From GWF sp031972135 (GTDB lineage Bacteria > Patescibacteriota > Microgenomatia > UBA1400 > UBA12108): DNA of 14,415 nucleotides. Of this stretch, positions 6,059-12,325 are shown one piece after another. The notes beneath the pieces are model-generated. The model saw only the letters and a program-made list of their open reading frames with translations. It searched no databases and had not been told where the DNA came from. Both the position numbers and the translations under genes were made by a program. How positions within the stretch are numbered: position 1 is the stretch's first letter; every line of letters starts with the position of its first letter. Location: the NCBI GenBank assembly GCA_031972135.1, contig DALYFH010000022.1:1-14415 (forward strand). Reading direction: 5' to 3'.

Positions 6059-7153
6059 ATGAAAAAAGTAGCGATAATTAGCAACTTACCGAGTGGAGGT
6101 GCAAGAACAGTACTAAATAGCACCAAGGGATACTTAAGTCAGAAATACTCTGTTGTAGAGCTAGGAAAATCAGTAGAGAGCTATAAAGTAAAAGGGATTA
6201 TTAGCTACTATTATTACGTCATCCAAGAGATAATATCCAATTACAAAGTTTCAAAATTAATTAATCGAGAATTTGACATTTTATTAGCGTATCAGTCATG
6301 GTTAACTAAGTCACCGATAATATTTCCATTTATAACTATACCAATAGTTTATATATGTCACGAGGCGCCGAGAGAGCATTACGATTCGCAAGTTACTTCA
6401 AAACACACTATCAAAGAGAAAATCGTAAATAGGATATTTTTGTATCCGATTAAGTTAATTGATCGATTAAATCTAATGGCACATAACAATAATTTAATCC
6501 TAGTTACTTTATCTAAGATTTCCGGAAGTATGATAAGTAAGACATACAACATAAAGCCTAGAATAATACACCCAGGAATTTCATTAAAAGGGTACGGTAA
6601 ATATAGTGGGTATAAGGATAGAAATAATCAGGTAATAATTGTTGGGGCAATTAATAAATACAAGAACCAATTATTCGTTCTTGAATCAATAGCCCAAATA
6701 CCTAGAGAGAAGCGACCAAATGTAATAATCGTAGGAAATGGTGGAGACGCACAGTATATAGCTGATTTAAGAAATTATGCACGCATAAAATCAATCAAGA
6801 TCGACATAAGAATGGGGATAAGGAAATCAAGTCTAATCAAGTTGTATAAATCTTCTTACGCGTTAATGTATTCGCCAGTTAACGAACCGTACGGTCTAGT
6901 AGTACTAGAAGCAATGAGAGCTGGGTTACCAATTATCGCTGCAAAGGGAGGAGGTTATGAAGAAATTCTTAACTCAAGCAATGGGTATGTTATCCGAAAA
7001 GATGCAAAATTGTGGGCAAAAACTTATATGACGCTCTATAAAAATAGAGAGTTATGGGAGAAATATTCACAACAGAACTACACAGATAGTGCAAATTTTT
7101 CAGATTTAAAGTACACAAAAAAAATCACAAACATAATAGATAGGCTGATATGA
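6059..7153 (+). CDS. GT4 family glycosyltransferase (GT-B fold), AT-rich
   Basis: This is a 364-residue retaining glycosyltransferase. The N-terminal Rossmann domain opens with KKVAIISNLPSGGARTVLN (2-20), carrying the glycine-rich loop of GT4 enzymes. VYICHEAPREHY at 97-108 is an acceptor-domain motif. The C-terminal donor domain includes VIIVGAINKYKNQ (192-204) and the EX7E motif E276-E284 in EPYGLVVLEAM, followed by AGLPIIAAKGGGYEEI. It would act at the inner membrane face on a lipid-linked glycan. It shares the ATGA overlap with the next GT4 gene, so the two are translationally coupled. It is markedly AT-rich: sampled lines run about 25-38% G+C, against about 52% in a sampled line of the next gene, and Lys/Ile/Asn are abundant. 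This suggests separate acquisition. Donor and linkage are unknown. Confidence 0.9.
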   Translation: MKKVAIISNLPSGGARTVLNSTKGYLSQKYSVVELGKSVESYKVKGIISYYYYVIQEIISNYKVSKLINREFDILLAYQSWLTKSPIIFPFITIPIVYICHEAPREHYDSQVTSKHTIKEKIVNRIFLYPIKLIDRLNLMAHNNNLILVTLSKISGSMISKTYNIKPRIIHPGISLKGYGKYSGYKDRNNQVIIVGAINKYKNQLFVLESIAQIPREKRPNVIIVGNGGDAQYIADLRNYARIKSIKIDIRMGIRKSSLIKLYKSSYALMYSPVNEPYGLVVLEAMRAGLPIIAAKGGGYEEILNSSNGYVIRKDAKLWAKTYMTLYKNRELWEKYSQQNYTDSANFSDLKYTKKITNIIDRLI

Positions 7154-8163
7154 CCACATACATCATCCGCGCATCACACGCCAATCAGTACGAGCTACAG
7201 AACTACGAGCCGATAGCAGCGGAGCATGACATAAAGGTAATAACCTCACGGCATCCACTCACAAATGTTCATATCCCTACCATCCAGTTATGGTCACCAA
7301 CAGATCTTCCCACCTTCCCATATCGCAAGCAGATCCTAAATAGGTTAATTGGTGGCGAGCAGTGGCTACTGGGGCTCGAGGATCTTGTAACAAGTGAAGA
7401 TATCCTCCACACCGCTGAGACCTATACTCCTTACACGCACCAAGCAGTAGAACTACGCAAACACAACAAAATCAAAAAACTAATCTGCACTTGTTGGGAA
7501 ACCATCCCTCACAGCAACGAAAAGTTTGCTAGATTAAGGCAGTGGAAAAAGGATGCATATAAATACGTAGACCTTTTTCATACTCCCACAGAACTTGCAA
7601 AAAACGCATTAATAAAAGAGGGAGTTAATCCCAAAAAAATCAGAGTCATCAACTACGGCGTCAATTTATCTCACTTTGTGCCACCGGCTAAGAGATTAAC
7701 CTCACCTACTAAGCCTGTGGTACTAACCGTCGCAAGAAAGGTTAAAGAAAAAGGGCTAGATACCTGGAATCAACTAAGTAATGAGTTATGCAATAAGATA
7801 AATTTCAAATGGGTTGACTCAGTATCATACGAAGAAATTATCAAAGAATACCAAGCGGCTGTCGTCTTTTTACTCCCTAGTAAAGAAACAGCGACATGGG
7901 AAGAGCAATATGGCATGGCACTGATAGAAGCTATGGCGTGTGGGTTGCCAATAATCACGACAAATACAGGTGCAATACCTGAAGTAGTCGGTGATGCAGG
8001 GAATATCTGCACTGAGAGCTATCGCTCTATACGAGGTAGTCTCCTAAAACTACTACAGTCTCCTAGCGAAATCAAGAAATATCAAAAGCTCTCTCTTGCT
8101 AGAGCAAGATCTCATTTTGACCGTAATATCCAAGCAAAAAAATTATCTTCACTATATAAATAA
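7150..8163 (+). CDS. GT4 family glycosyltransferase (GT-B fold)
   Basis: This is a 337-residue cytoplasmic or membrane-associated glycosyltransferase. The N-terminal half is divergent, though DILHTAETYTPYTHQAV at 84-100 sits where GT4 enzymes have their acceptor-side His. LFHTPTELAKNALIKEGV (142-159) and IRVINYGVNLSHF (164-176) mark the domain linker. The donor domain has VVLTVARKVKEKGLDTW (190-206) and the EX7E pair E252-E260 in EQYGMALIEAMACGLPII, then GAIPEVVGDAGNI. Its ATG overlaps the TGA stop of the preceding GT4 gene by 4 bases. In spite of this tight coupling its base composition is normal for the window, unlike its partner. The short length comes from a compact N-terminal domain. Confidence 0.9.
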   Translation: MTTYIIRASHANQYELQNYEPIAAEHDIKVITSRHPLTNVHIPTIQLWSPTDLPTFPYRKQILNRLIGGEQWLLGLEDLVTSEDILHTAETYTPYTHQAVELRKHNKIKKLICTCWETIPHSNEKFARLRQWKKDAYKYVDLFHTPTELAKNALIKEGVNPKKIRVINYGVNLSHFVPPAKRLTSPTKPVVLTVARKVKEKGLDTWNQLSNELCNKINFKWVDSVSYEEIIKEYQAAVVFLLPSKETATWEEQYGMALIEAMACGLPIITTNTGAIPEVVGDAGNICTESYRSIRGSLLKLLQSPSEIKKYQKLSLARARSHFDRNIQAKKLSSLYK

Positions 8164-8193
8164 TCACTCTCAAGATCTATATCCCAGAGATTC

Positions 8194-8215
8194 AGAAGCT
8201 AGACAAGCTTTTTAC
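8194..8215 (+). terminator. Weak intrinsic terminator-like hairpin after the GT4 pair
   Basis: AGAAGCT (8194-8200) can pair with AGCTTTT (8206-8212, one G-U) around a 5-nt loop. The stem runs into a short T tract, 31 bases past the GT4 stop. The stem is only about 7 bp and AT-rich, so termination would be weak. It overlaps the stop codon of the convergent GNAT gene. Confidence 0.35.
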
Positions 8216-8627
8216 AATAGTAGCTCAGTGCATTCCCTTCAGGGAAACCTTCGAGCTTTCCATAGAGAGTGTAGCCGAGCTTCTCGTAAAATCCAGGTGC
8301 CTGCCAGGTAAATGTATCTGTGTAAGCAATCGTGCACCCTCGCTTTAAGCCTTCAGCTTCTACCATACTCATAAGTCTCTGGCCTAAACCCTGCGAACGA
8401 GCCGACTCATCAACCCACAATGTCTGGATCGACATACCATTCCACATGAACGAGACCATGACACATCCTAGTAGTTTTGCACTATCATCTTTTACTAAAA
8501 CAGTATAAGTCTCAGACTTTCGAGGATGTCCCTTACTTGCGTGGTAGGCTAGCATGCCATCAACCATGATTTTCTTATCTTCTGGATTTGGCTCACCTTC
8601 GATCGGAATAAATTGTAGATTATTCAT
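8199..8627 (-). CDS. GNAT family N-acetyltransferase
   Basis: This is a 142-residue single-domain GNAT protein that would transfer an acetyl group from acetyl-CoA to an amine. The acetyl-CoA-binding signature R/Q-x-x-G-x-G/A is RSQGLG at 77-82, following the beta-4 strand IQTLWVDESA. The late motif APGFYEKLGYTLYGKLEGFPEG (110-131) is characteristic of a common stand-alone GNAT group. The substrate cannot be told from sequence; small molecules, polyamines or antibiotics are all possible. The start at 8627 is supported by an extended -10 box 6 bases upstream. Nothing ties it functionally to the surrounding glycan genes. Confidence 0.9.
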   Translation of the reverse strand: MNNLQFIPIEGEPNPEDKKIMVDGMLAYHASKGHPRKSETYTVLVKDDSAKLLGCVMVSFMWNGMSIQTLWVDESARSQGLGQRLMSMVEAEGLKRGCTIAYTDTFTWQAPGFYEKLGYTLYGKLEGFPEGNALSYYCKKLV

Positions 8628-8633
8628 ACGTAC

Positions 8634-8642
8634 AGTATATCA
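8634..8642 (-). promoter_or_regulatory. Extended -10 promoter of the GNAT gene
   Basis: On the minus strand TGaTATACT (8642-8634) ends exactly 6 bases before the ATG at 8627, predicting a transcript that begins at the A of the start codon. I see no clear -35. Confidence 0.5.
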
Positions 8643-8679
8643 AGTTTCCTAATATCGTCGTCTTTTAAAAAGATTGGGC

Positions 8680-8693
8680 GAGTGTAAACACTC
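8680..8693. repeat. Inverted repeat GAGTGT-AA-ACACTC
   Basis: A perfect 6-bp inverted repeat with a 2-base centre lies about 40 bases upstream of the GNAT -10 and about 45 bases upstream of the promoter of the membrane protein gene. The 2-base centre favours a dimeric protein-binding site over an RNA hairpin. No regulator is identified. Confidence 0.35.
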
Positions 8694-8738
8694 TCGTTAG
8701 CGTAAGTCGAGCTCATGAATCAGAGTAGAAAAAGTAAT

Positions 8739-8767
8739 TTGGTATTCATTTGTAGCTGTGATACAGT
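8739..8767 (+). promoter_or_regulatory. Promoter of the small membrane protein gene
   Basis: TTGGTA (8739-8744), 17 bases, then the extended -10 TGaTACAGT (8759-8767). Transcription would start near 8774, giving a leader of about 8 nt before the ATG at 8782. A perfect palindrome overlaps the -10 and the start site. Confidence 0.4.
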
Positions 8768-8777
8768 TAATTAACTG
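8764..8777. promoter_or_regulatory. Perfect 14-bp palindrome, candidate operator
   Basis: CAGTTAATTAACTG is a perfect 14-bp palindrome spanning the end of the -10 box and the predicted start site of the downstream gene, the usual position for a repressor operator. Function is inferred from position only. Confidence 0.4.
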
Positions 8778-8781
8778 CCCT

Positions 8782-9246
8782 ATGAAAAAAACTTCCAAAA
8801 ATAAGCGTGCCAAAGGATCAACAAAAAGTAACCACACAGGCATGGCGCTACTGTTTTGTTTTTTGCTCGCTAGCATTGCTGTAGCCATTGCACTACGCCA
8901 GATTGCCCTAGAGCGCAGGTTAAGCCGAGAGTTAACCCAGAACCCAGCAGCCTCCAACATGCTAGGTACATATAGTGTCACAGTGACCGCAGGTCGCTTT
9001 AGCAACAAAACCATCACGATAGATCTAAATAATGATCGGACAGCCAAGCTCACTTATAACTCTCAGACAGAAGACAGTCAGGTAACCGAAGATGGCAACT
9101 GGAGCGGGGACAGTAATGGCACGATCATAACCAACTTTAAAGACAAAGTTTATGCTTTTAGCTACTCACCTGCTGGCACACTCAGACTCCTCAACCCCGA
9201 TCTCGATCTATGGGGTGCAGCAACTCTCACGCTCACAAAAGAATAA
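8782..9246 (+). CDS. Small membrane-anchored protein with extracytoplasmic beta-rich domain, unknown function
   Basis: This is a 154-residue protein. The first 19 residues are very basic (KKTSKNKRAKGSTK), followed by one membrane helix at ~20-38 (MALLFCFLLASIAVAIAL), so the C-terminal part should face outward. Residues ~61-154 alternate polar and hydrophobic positions in short strands: GTYSVTVTAGRF, TITIDLNNDRTAKLTYN, GNWSG, GTLRLLN, ATLTLTK. This resembles the beta-barrel of NlpE/lipocalin-like or META-type small envelope proteins, but I cannot name a family. There is no lipobox cysteine, so it is not a lipoprotein. I chose ATG 8782 over the in-frame GTG 8758 because the basic N-terminus begins there and the GTG lies within the promoter. 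Its stop is 7 bases from the convergent hpt stop. Confidence 0.75.
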   Translation: MKKTSKNKRAKGSTKSNHTGMALLFCFLLASIAVAIALRQIALERRLSRELTQNPAASNMLGTYSVTVTAGRFSNKTITIDLNNDRTAKLTYNSQTEDSQVTEDGNWSGDSNGTIITNFKDKVYAFSYSPAGTLRLLNPDLDLWGAATLTLTKE

Positions 9247-9253
9247 ATTAAAA

Positions 9254-9799
9254 CTAGTCAAAAACTACCTGCCCTATATACGGCATCGTCCGATACATTT
9301 CATCATAATCCAGGTCATATCCAACAACAAAAGTGTTTGGGATCTCCCACCCAACATATTTAATCGGTACCTCTATCTCACGACGACTCGGCTTGGATAA
9401 GAGGGTGAGTGTTTCTAGACTTAGCGGCTCTCTAGTCTTTAGTACTTTGATAGCCGTATCTAGTGACCTGCCAGTATCTACGATATCTTCGACTATCAGG
9501 ACGTGGCGACCCTTAATCGGATTCTTTAGCTCTTTGGTAAAGTTAACTACTCCCGTGCTATCTATGCCGCTCTCGTAGCTGCTGATACCGATATAGTCTT
9601 TGTAGACCGTAGTGGTTAGCCCTGCTCTCCATAGTGAGCGAGCAAAATCAGTGAGTAATGCGGCCCCTCCATGCAAGATGCCGATTATCACTAGTTCTTT
9701 TCCCTGGTAGTCGCGGGCCACAGCGTTGGCCAACTCTTGGATTTTGTTCTGGATCTGCTCTTCACTAAAAAGTACATCTACATGATGTGGTTTGGCCAT
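9254..9799 (-). CDS. hpt: Hypoxanthine (xanthine/guanine) phosphoribosyltransferase
   Basis: This enzyme converts hypoxanthine or guanine plus PRPP to IMP or GMP, in cytoplasmic purine salvage. At 181 residues it is of normal length. VIIGILHGGAALLTDFARSL (37-56) is the diphosphate-contacting loop. YIGISSYESG (69-78) is the flexible active-site loop with the family's conserved Ser-Tyr. VLIVEDIVDTGRSL (100-113) is the PRPP-binding signature with the ED pair and the phosphate-holding TGRS. KYVGWEIPNTFVVGYDLDYDE (147-167) forms the purine pocket. All key residues are present. Salvage would matter in an organism lacking purine synthesis, but that is not shown here. It is divergent from the DUF2130 gene across a 21-base gap and ends 7 bases from the convergent membrane protein gene. 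Confidence 0.95.
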   Translation of the reverse strand: MAKPHHVDVLFSEEQIQNKIQELANAVARDYQGKELVIIGILHGGAALLTDFARSLWRAGLTTTVYKDYIGISSYESGIDSTGVVNFTKELKNPIKGRHVLIVEDIVDTGRSLDTAIKVLKTREPLSLETLTLLSKPSRREIEVPIKYVGWEIPNTFVVGYDLDYDEMYRTMPYIGQVVFD

Positions 9800-9804
9800 A
9801 GTTT

Positions 9805-9814
9805 AGTATACAAT
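9805..9814. promoter_or_regulatory. Interlocked divergent -10 boxes of hpt and the DUF2130 gene
   Basis: On the minus strand TATACT (9810-9805) ends 5 bases before the hpt ATG at 9799. On the plus strand TACAAT (9809-9814) ends 6 bases before the ATG at 9821. Both predict transcription from the start codon. The two hexamers overlap at a central GTATAC palindrome (9806-9811). No -35 stands out on either side. Confidence 0.5.
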
Positions 9815-9820
9815 ACAAAC

Positions 9821-10903
9821 ATGACAAATCTCGTAACCTGTCCATCCTGTGGTCACAGTTTCTCTCCCGACGATATCCTAACTCACGAAATAGAGGTCGA
9901 GCTAAGAGCCAAACTCGAAAAAGAGCTAAAGTCCAAAGCCAAAGAAGAAGCGCGCACCGAGATACTAGACAAAGAAAATCAAATCAAAGAGCTGCAGCAA
10001 AAAGCCAAAATAGCCGAAGAAGCAGAACTACGGTTGCGCAAAGAAAAAAGAGAGATCGAAGAAGCTCGGGAAAAGTTTGAGCTCGAAAAAACCCGCCAGC
10101 TAGATGCCGAGAGGCAAAAAATAAGAGAAGATGCCGAAAAAGAGATTCTGGAAAAAGAAAAATACAAACTGGAAGAATACGAAAAAAAGATCAAAGACAT
10201 GCAGGCCGCACTAGTCGATGCTCAAAGGAAAGGCAGCCAGACCAGTCAGCAGCTACAGGGCGAGGTGCAGGAGCTCGATCTCGAAAACACGCTCCGCAGG
10301 CTCTACCCATACGATGAGGTAGGCGAAGTCAAAAAAGGTGAAAATGGTGCCGATATCAGGCAGACTGTCAAAACAGACAAAGGGACTATCTGTGGCAAGA
10401 TTTTGTGGGAGAGCAAAAGGACCAAGAGCTTCTCTGAGCTCTGGGTCTCCAAACTCAAAGAAGACATGCGCAGAGACGGCGCCCATATCGGTGTCATCGT
10501 GACTCAGGCCATGCCACTCGGTGTTACGGACAGCATTACTCAGATCCAAGGTATCTGGATCCTTATGCCAGATTCTATCGCGCCACTATCCGCACTACTG
10601 CGGAAAAACCTGATTGATGTTGCTAGGGAGCGACACGTCGCAGCCCACAAGCAGACAACCGCCGAGAGTCTATATGATTACGTCACCAGCAATGTCTTTA
10701 CTCAGAATGTAGAGCGGATGCTCCGGGTTTATCTAGATATGAAATCAGCTATCGCCAAAGAAGCAGCCAGTGCCGAGCGTGGCTTTAAGGCTCGCAATAT
10801 GCAGGTCGACATATTAATCTCTGGCATTAGCGGGATCTATGGGGAGATGCAGGGGATCGCCGGTAGTAGTCTGCCTAGCATCCCACTGCTCGAAGAAAAT
10901 TAA
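9821..10903 (+). CDS. DUF2130 protein: zinc-ribbon-like start, long coiled coil, PD-(D/E)XK-like nuclease core
   Basis: This is a 360-residue cytoplasmic protein of the DUF2130 family. It opens with TCPSCGHSF (6-14), half of a zinc-ribbon-like motif. Residues ~20-145 are a highly charged Glu/Lys coiled coil. Residues ~146-255 show the order expected of a PD-(D/E)XK nuclease: a helix with Glu (ELDLENTL 151-158), Asp178 in GADIRQTV, then KILWESKR with E197-x-K199, and a helix SFSELWVSKLKEDM. A helical tail follows to 345. The nuclease reading is inference from this motif order; no function is proven, though the coiled coil plus nuclease layout recalls RmuC. I chose ATG 9821 over an in-frame upstream start at 9737, which would lie inside hpt: the family's CPSCG begins there and a -10 box sits 6 bases before it. 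Glycan genes follow after 4 bases. Confidence 0.88.
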   Translation: MTNLVTCPSCGHSFSPDDILTHEIEVELRAKLEKELKSKAKEEARTEILDKENQIKELQQKAKIAEEAELRLRKEKREIEEAREKFELEKTRQLDAERQKIREDAEKEILEKEKYKLEEYEKKIKDMQAALVDAQRKGSQTSQQLQGEVQELDLENTLRRLYPYDEVGEVKKGENGADIRQTVKTDKGTICGKILWESKRTKSFSELWVSKLKEDMRRDGAHIGVIVTQAMPLGVTDSITQIQGIWILMPDSIAPLSALLRKNLIDVARERHVAAHKQTTAESLYDYVTSNVFTQNVERMLRVYLDMKSAIAKEAASAERGFKARNMQVDILISGISGIYGEMQGIAGSSLPSIPLLEEN

Positions 10904-10907
10904 AAAA

Positions 10908-11699
10908 ATGAAAATAGCAGTCATCATTATCCACTACGGTCTCATCGAGACGACCAGGCATTGTCTAAGCAGTCTCAAATCAAAAATTGGTGATAACCAG
11001 CTCATCCTAATCAATAATAGTGAAGGTGATATAAAAGATCTTGCAAAGATTATAACGGGCACTACTCTCATCGATAATCGCGAAAACGTTGGTTTTGCTA
11101 AGGGTGTAAACCAAGGGATCACTCTGGCACTCAAAGACAAGACTGTTGGTGCAGTATTCCTGATGAACAATGATTTAACCCTTACTCGTGGCAGCTTTAG
11201 CCAACTAGTCATGGTATTAAATAAGATACCCTCTGCAGATATTGTCGCCCCAATACTGCATCACAAAGGTGGCTATGACTGGGGAGCCAAACTAAACAAA
11301 TGGACTGGCACGGTTAGGCACAAAAACTGGGACAATAAGCCAAAGACGATCCAGCCTGCCCAGCACGTCGCCGCTGCCGCAATGCTGATCAGGAGAAAAT
11401 TAATCGACAAAATAGGTTTATTCGACGAGAGGTTCTTTGTCTATTACGAAGATGTGGATTACTGTCTGCGAGCTTATGACAATCTCTCGACCATCCACAT
11501 CACTCCCGATGTTGAGGCAGAGCACGTTGGCTCGGCTAGTAGTACTAGACTAGCTCGCACTAGGTACCAGTGGGTCTCACGTTTTCGCTTTGTAAATAAA
11601 TATCTCTTTAAGCACGTCTATCCCACTGCCTACATTTATTCTCTAATAATATATCCAATATTTATGTTAAAAAATATCATAATAGGCAGTAAGTCATGA
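10908..11699 (+). CDS. GT2 family glycosyltransferase (rhamnosyltransferase-like)
   Basis: This is a 263-residue GT-A glycosyltransferase. KIAVIIIHYGLIETTRHCL (2-20) is the first strand and helix. LILINNSEGD (32-41), ENVGFAKGVNQGI (59-71) and FLMNNDLTLTRG (84-95, with NND as the donor/metal motif) follow in the usual order. LFDERFFVYYEDVDYCLRA at 171-189 carries the catalytic Asp region and closely matches the paralogue at 3197-4033. I chose ATG 10908, 4 bases after the DUF2130 stop; an in-frame start at 10839 lies inside that gene and precedes the conserved strand. The ATGA overlap couples it to the shortened GT2 downstream. The C-terminal ~30 residues are hydrophobic and may attach it to the membrane. 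Donor sugar unknown. Confidence 0.9.
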   Translation: MKIAVIIIHYGLIETTRHCLSSLKSKIGDNQLILINNSEGDIKDLAKIITGTTLIDNRENVGFAKGVNQGITLALKDKTVGAVFLMNNDLTLTRGSFSQLVMVLNKIPSADIVAPILHHKGGYDWGAKLNKWTGTVRHKNWDNKPKTIQPAQHVAAAAMLIRRKLIDKIGLFDERFFVYYEDVDYCLRAYDNLSTIHITPDVEAEHVGSASSTRLARTRYQWVSRFRFVNKYLFKHVYPTAYIYSLIIYPIFMLKNIIIGSKS

Positions 11700-12325
11700 A
11701 TATCCTTAACCTTACGGTCCTCACTCTAGACACCCCAGACATCAAAGATTTTGCTCTAGAGCGAAACAAGCTCCTAGCGAGTGCCGAGACATATTGGGTG
11801 CTATTTTTGGATAGCGACGAAGAGTTGTCTCCTGATCTAGAACAAGAGTTAAAAGAGACACTAAACTCTAAAAGTTCACATTACTACAGTGCTTACCGTA
11901 TTCGTCGACAGGATACATTCCTCAATCGTGTTCTCCATCATGGCGAGACAGGCAATGCGTATTTTGTGCGACTAGCCAAGAGGGACTGGGGTCGCTGGGA
12001 GGGGAGAGTGCACGAAAAATGGCAGGGGAGTGGCCTAGTAGGTAGACTAAATAATCCAATAATTCACAATCCCCACAGCTCTCTCTCGGTATTTGTCGAC
12101 AAAATTAACAACTACTCGAGCCTCGCTGCGGATGAGCGATATAAGGCAGGTATTCGTAGTAACTTTTTTCATATCTCCACCTACCCATTAGCGAAATTTG
12201 TCCAAAATTATTTATTCCGACTAGGGCTTCTCGATGGAGTCCCTGGCCTGATTCACGCCCTCATGATGTCGTGGCATAGCTACCTGACCCACACCAAGAA
12301 CTATTTATTATGGCTTCATATATAA
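11696..12325 (+). CDS. N-terminally shortened GT2 glycosyltransferase (WaaE/KdtX-like)
   Basis: This is a 209-residue protein resembling the GT2 group of lipopolysaccharide core glucosyltransferases. The sequence joins the family at FALERNKLLASAETYWVLFLDSDEEL (19-44), with DSD at 39-41 as the metal-binding motif. WEGRVHEKW (101-109) and GLLDGVPGLIHALMMSWHSYL (177-197) are also typical. What is missing is the first ~50 residues, the part that normally carries the VVIPTYNE and VVDxGSTDxT segments holding the nucleotide. Only ~18 unrelated residues precede the join. The upstream DNA codes for the C-terminus of the previous GT2, so a frameshift does not explain the loss. The start at 11696 uses an ATGA overlap, and the 3' end overlaps the next gene by 16 bases. 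It could be active with a partner, a degenerate enzyme, or a compact variant. Confidence 0.8.
   Translation: MNILNLTVLTLDTPDIKDFALERNKLLASAETYWVLFLDSDEELSPDLEQELKETLNSKSSHYYSAYRIRRQDTFLNRVLHHGETGNAYFVRLAKRDWGRWEGRVHEKWQGSGLVGRLNNPIIHNPHSSLSVFVDKINNYSSLAADERYKAGIRSNFFHISTYPLAKFVQNYLFRLGLLDGVPGLIHALMMSWHSYLTHTKNYLLWLHI

Noticed and set aside
8758..8781. GTG start adding eight residues to the small membrane protein
   Set aside because: It falls within the extended -10 and palindrome; the basic MKKTSKNK start at 8782 is more typical.
9737..9820. An upstream in-frame start that would extend the DUF2130 protein by 28 residues
   Set aside because: The extension lies inside hpt on the other strand and covers the promoter. 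The family's CPSCG motif begins just after the ATG at 9821.
9979..10200. Long serine/phenylalanine-rich minus-strand ORF
   Set aside because: It is the antisense shadow of the Glu/Lys-rich coiled coil of the DUF2130 protein.
10839..10907. An in-frame upstream start adding 23 residues to the GT2 at 10908
   Set aside because: The extra residues are the DUF2130 coding sequence read in another frame and precede the conserved first strand KIAVIIIHY.
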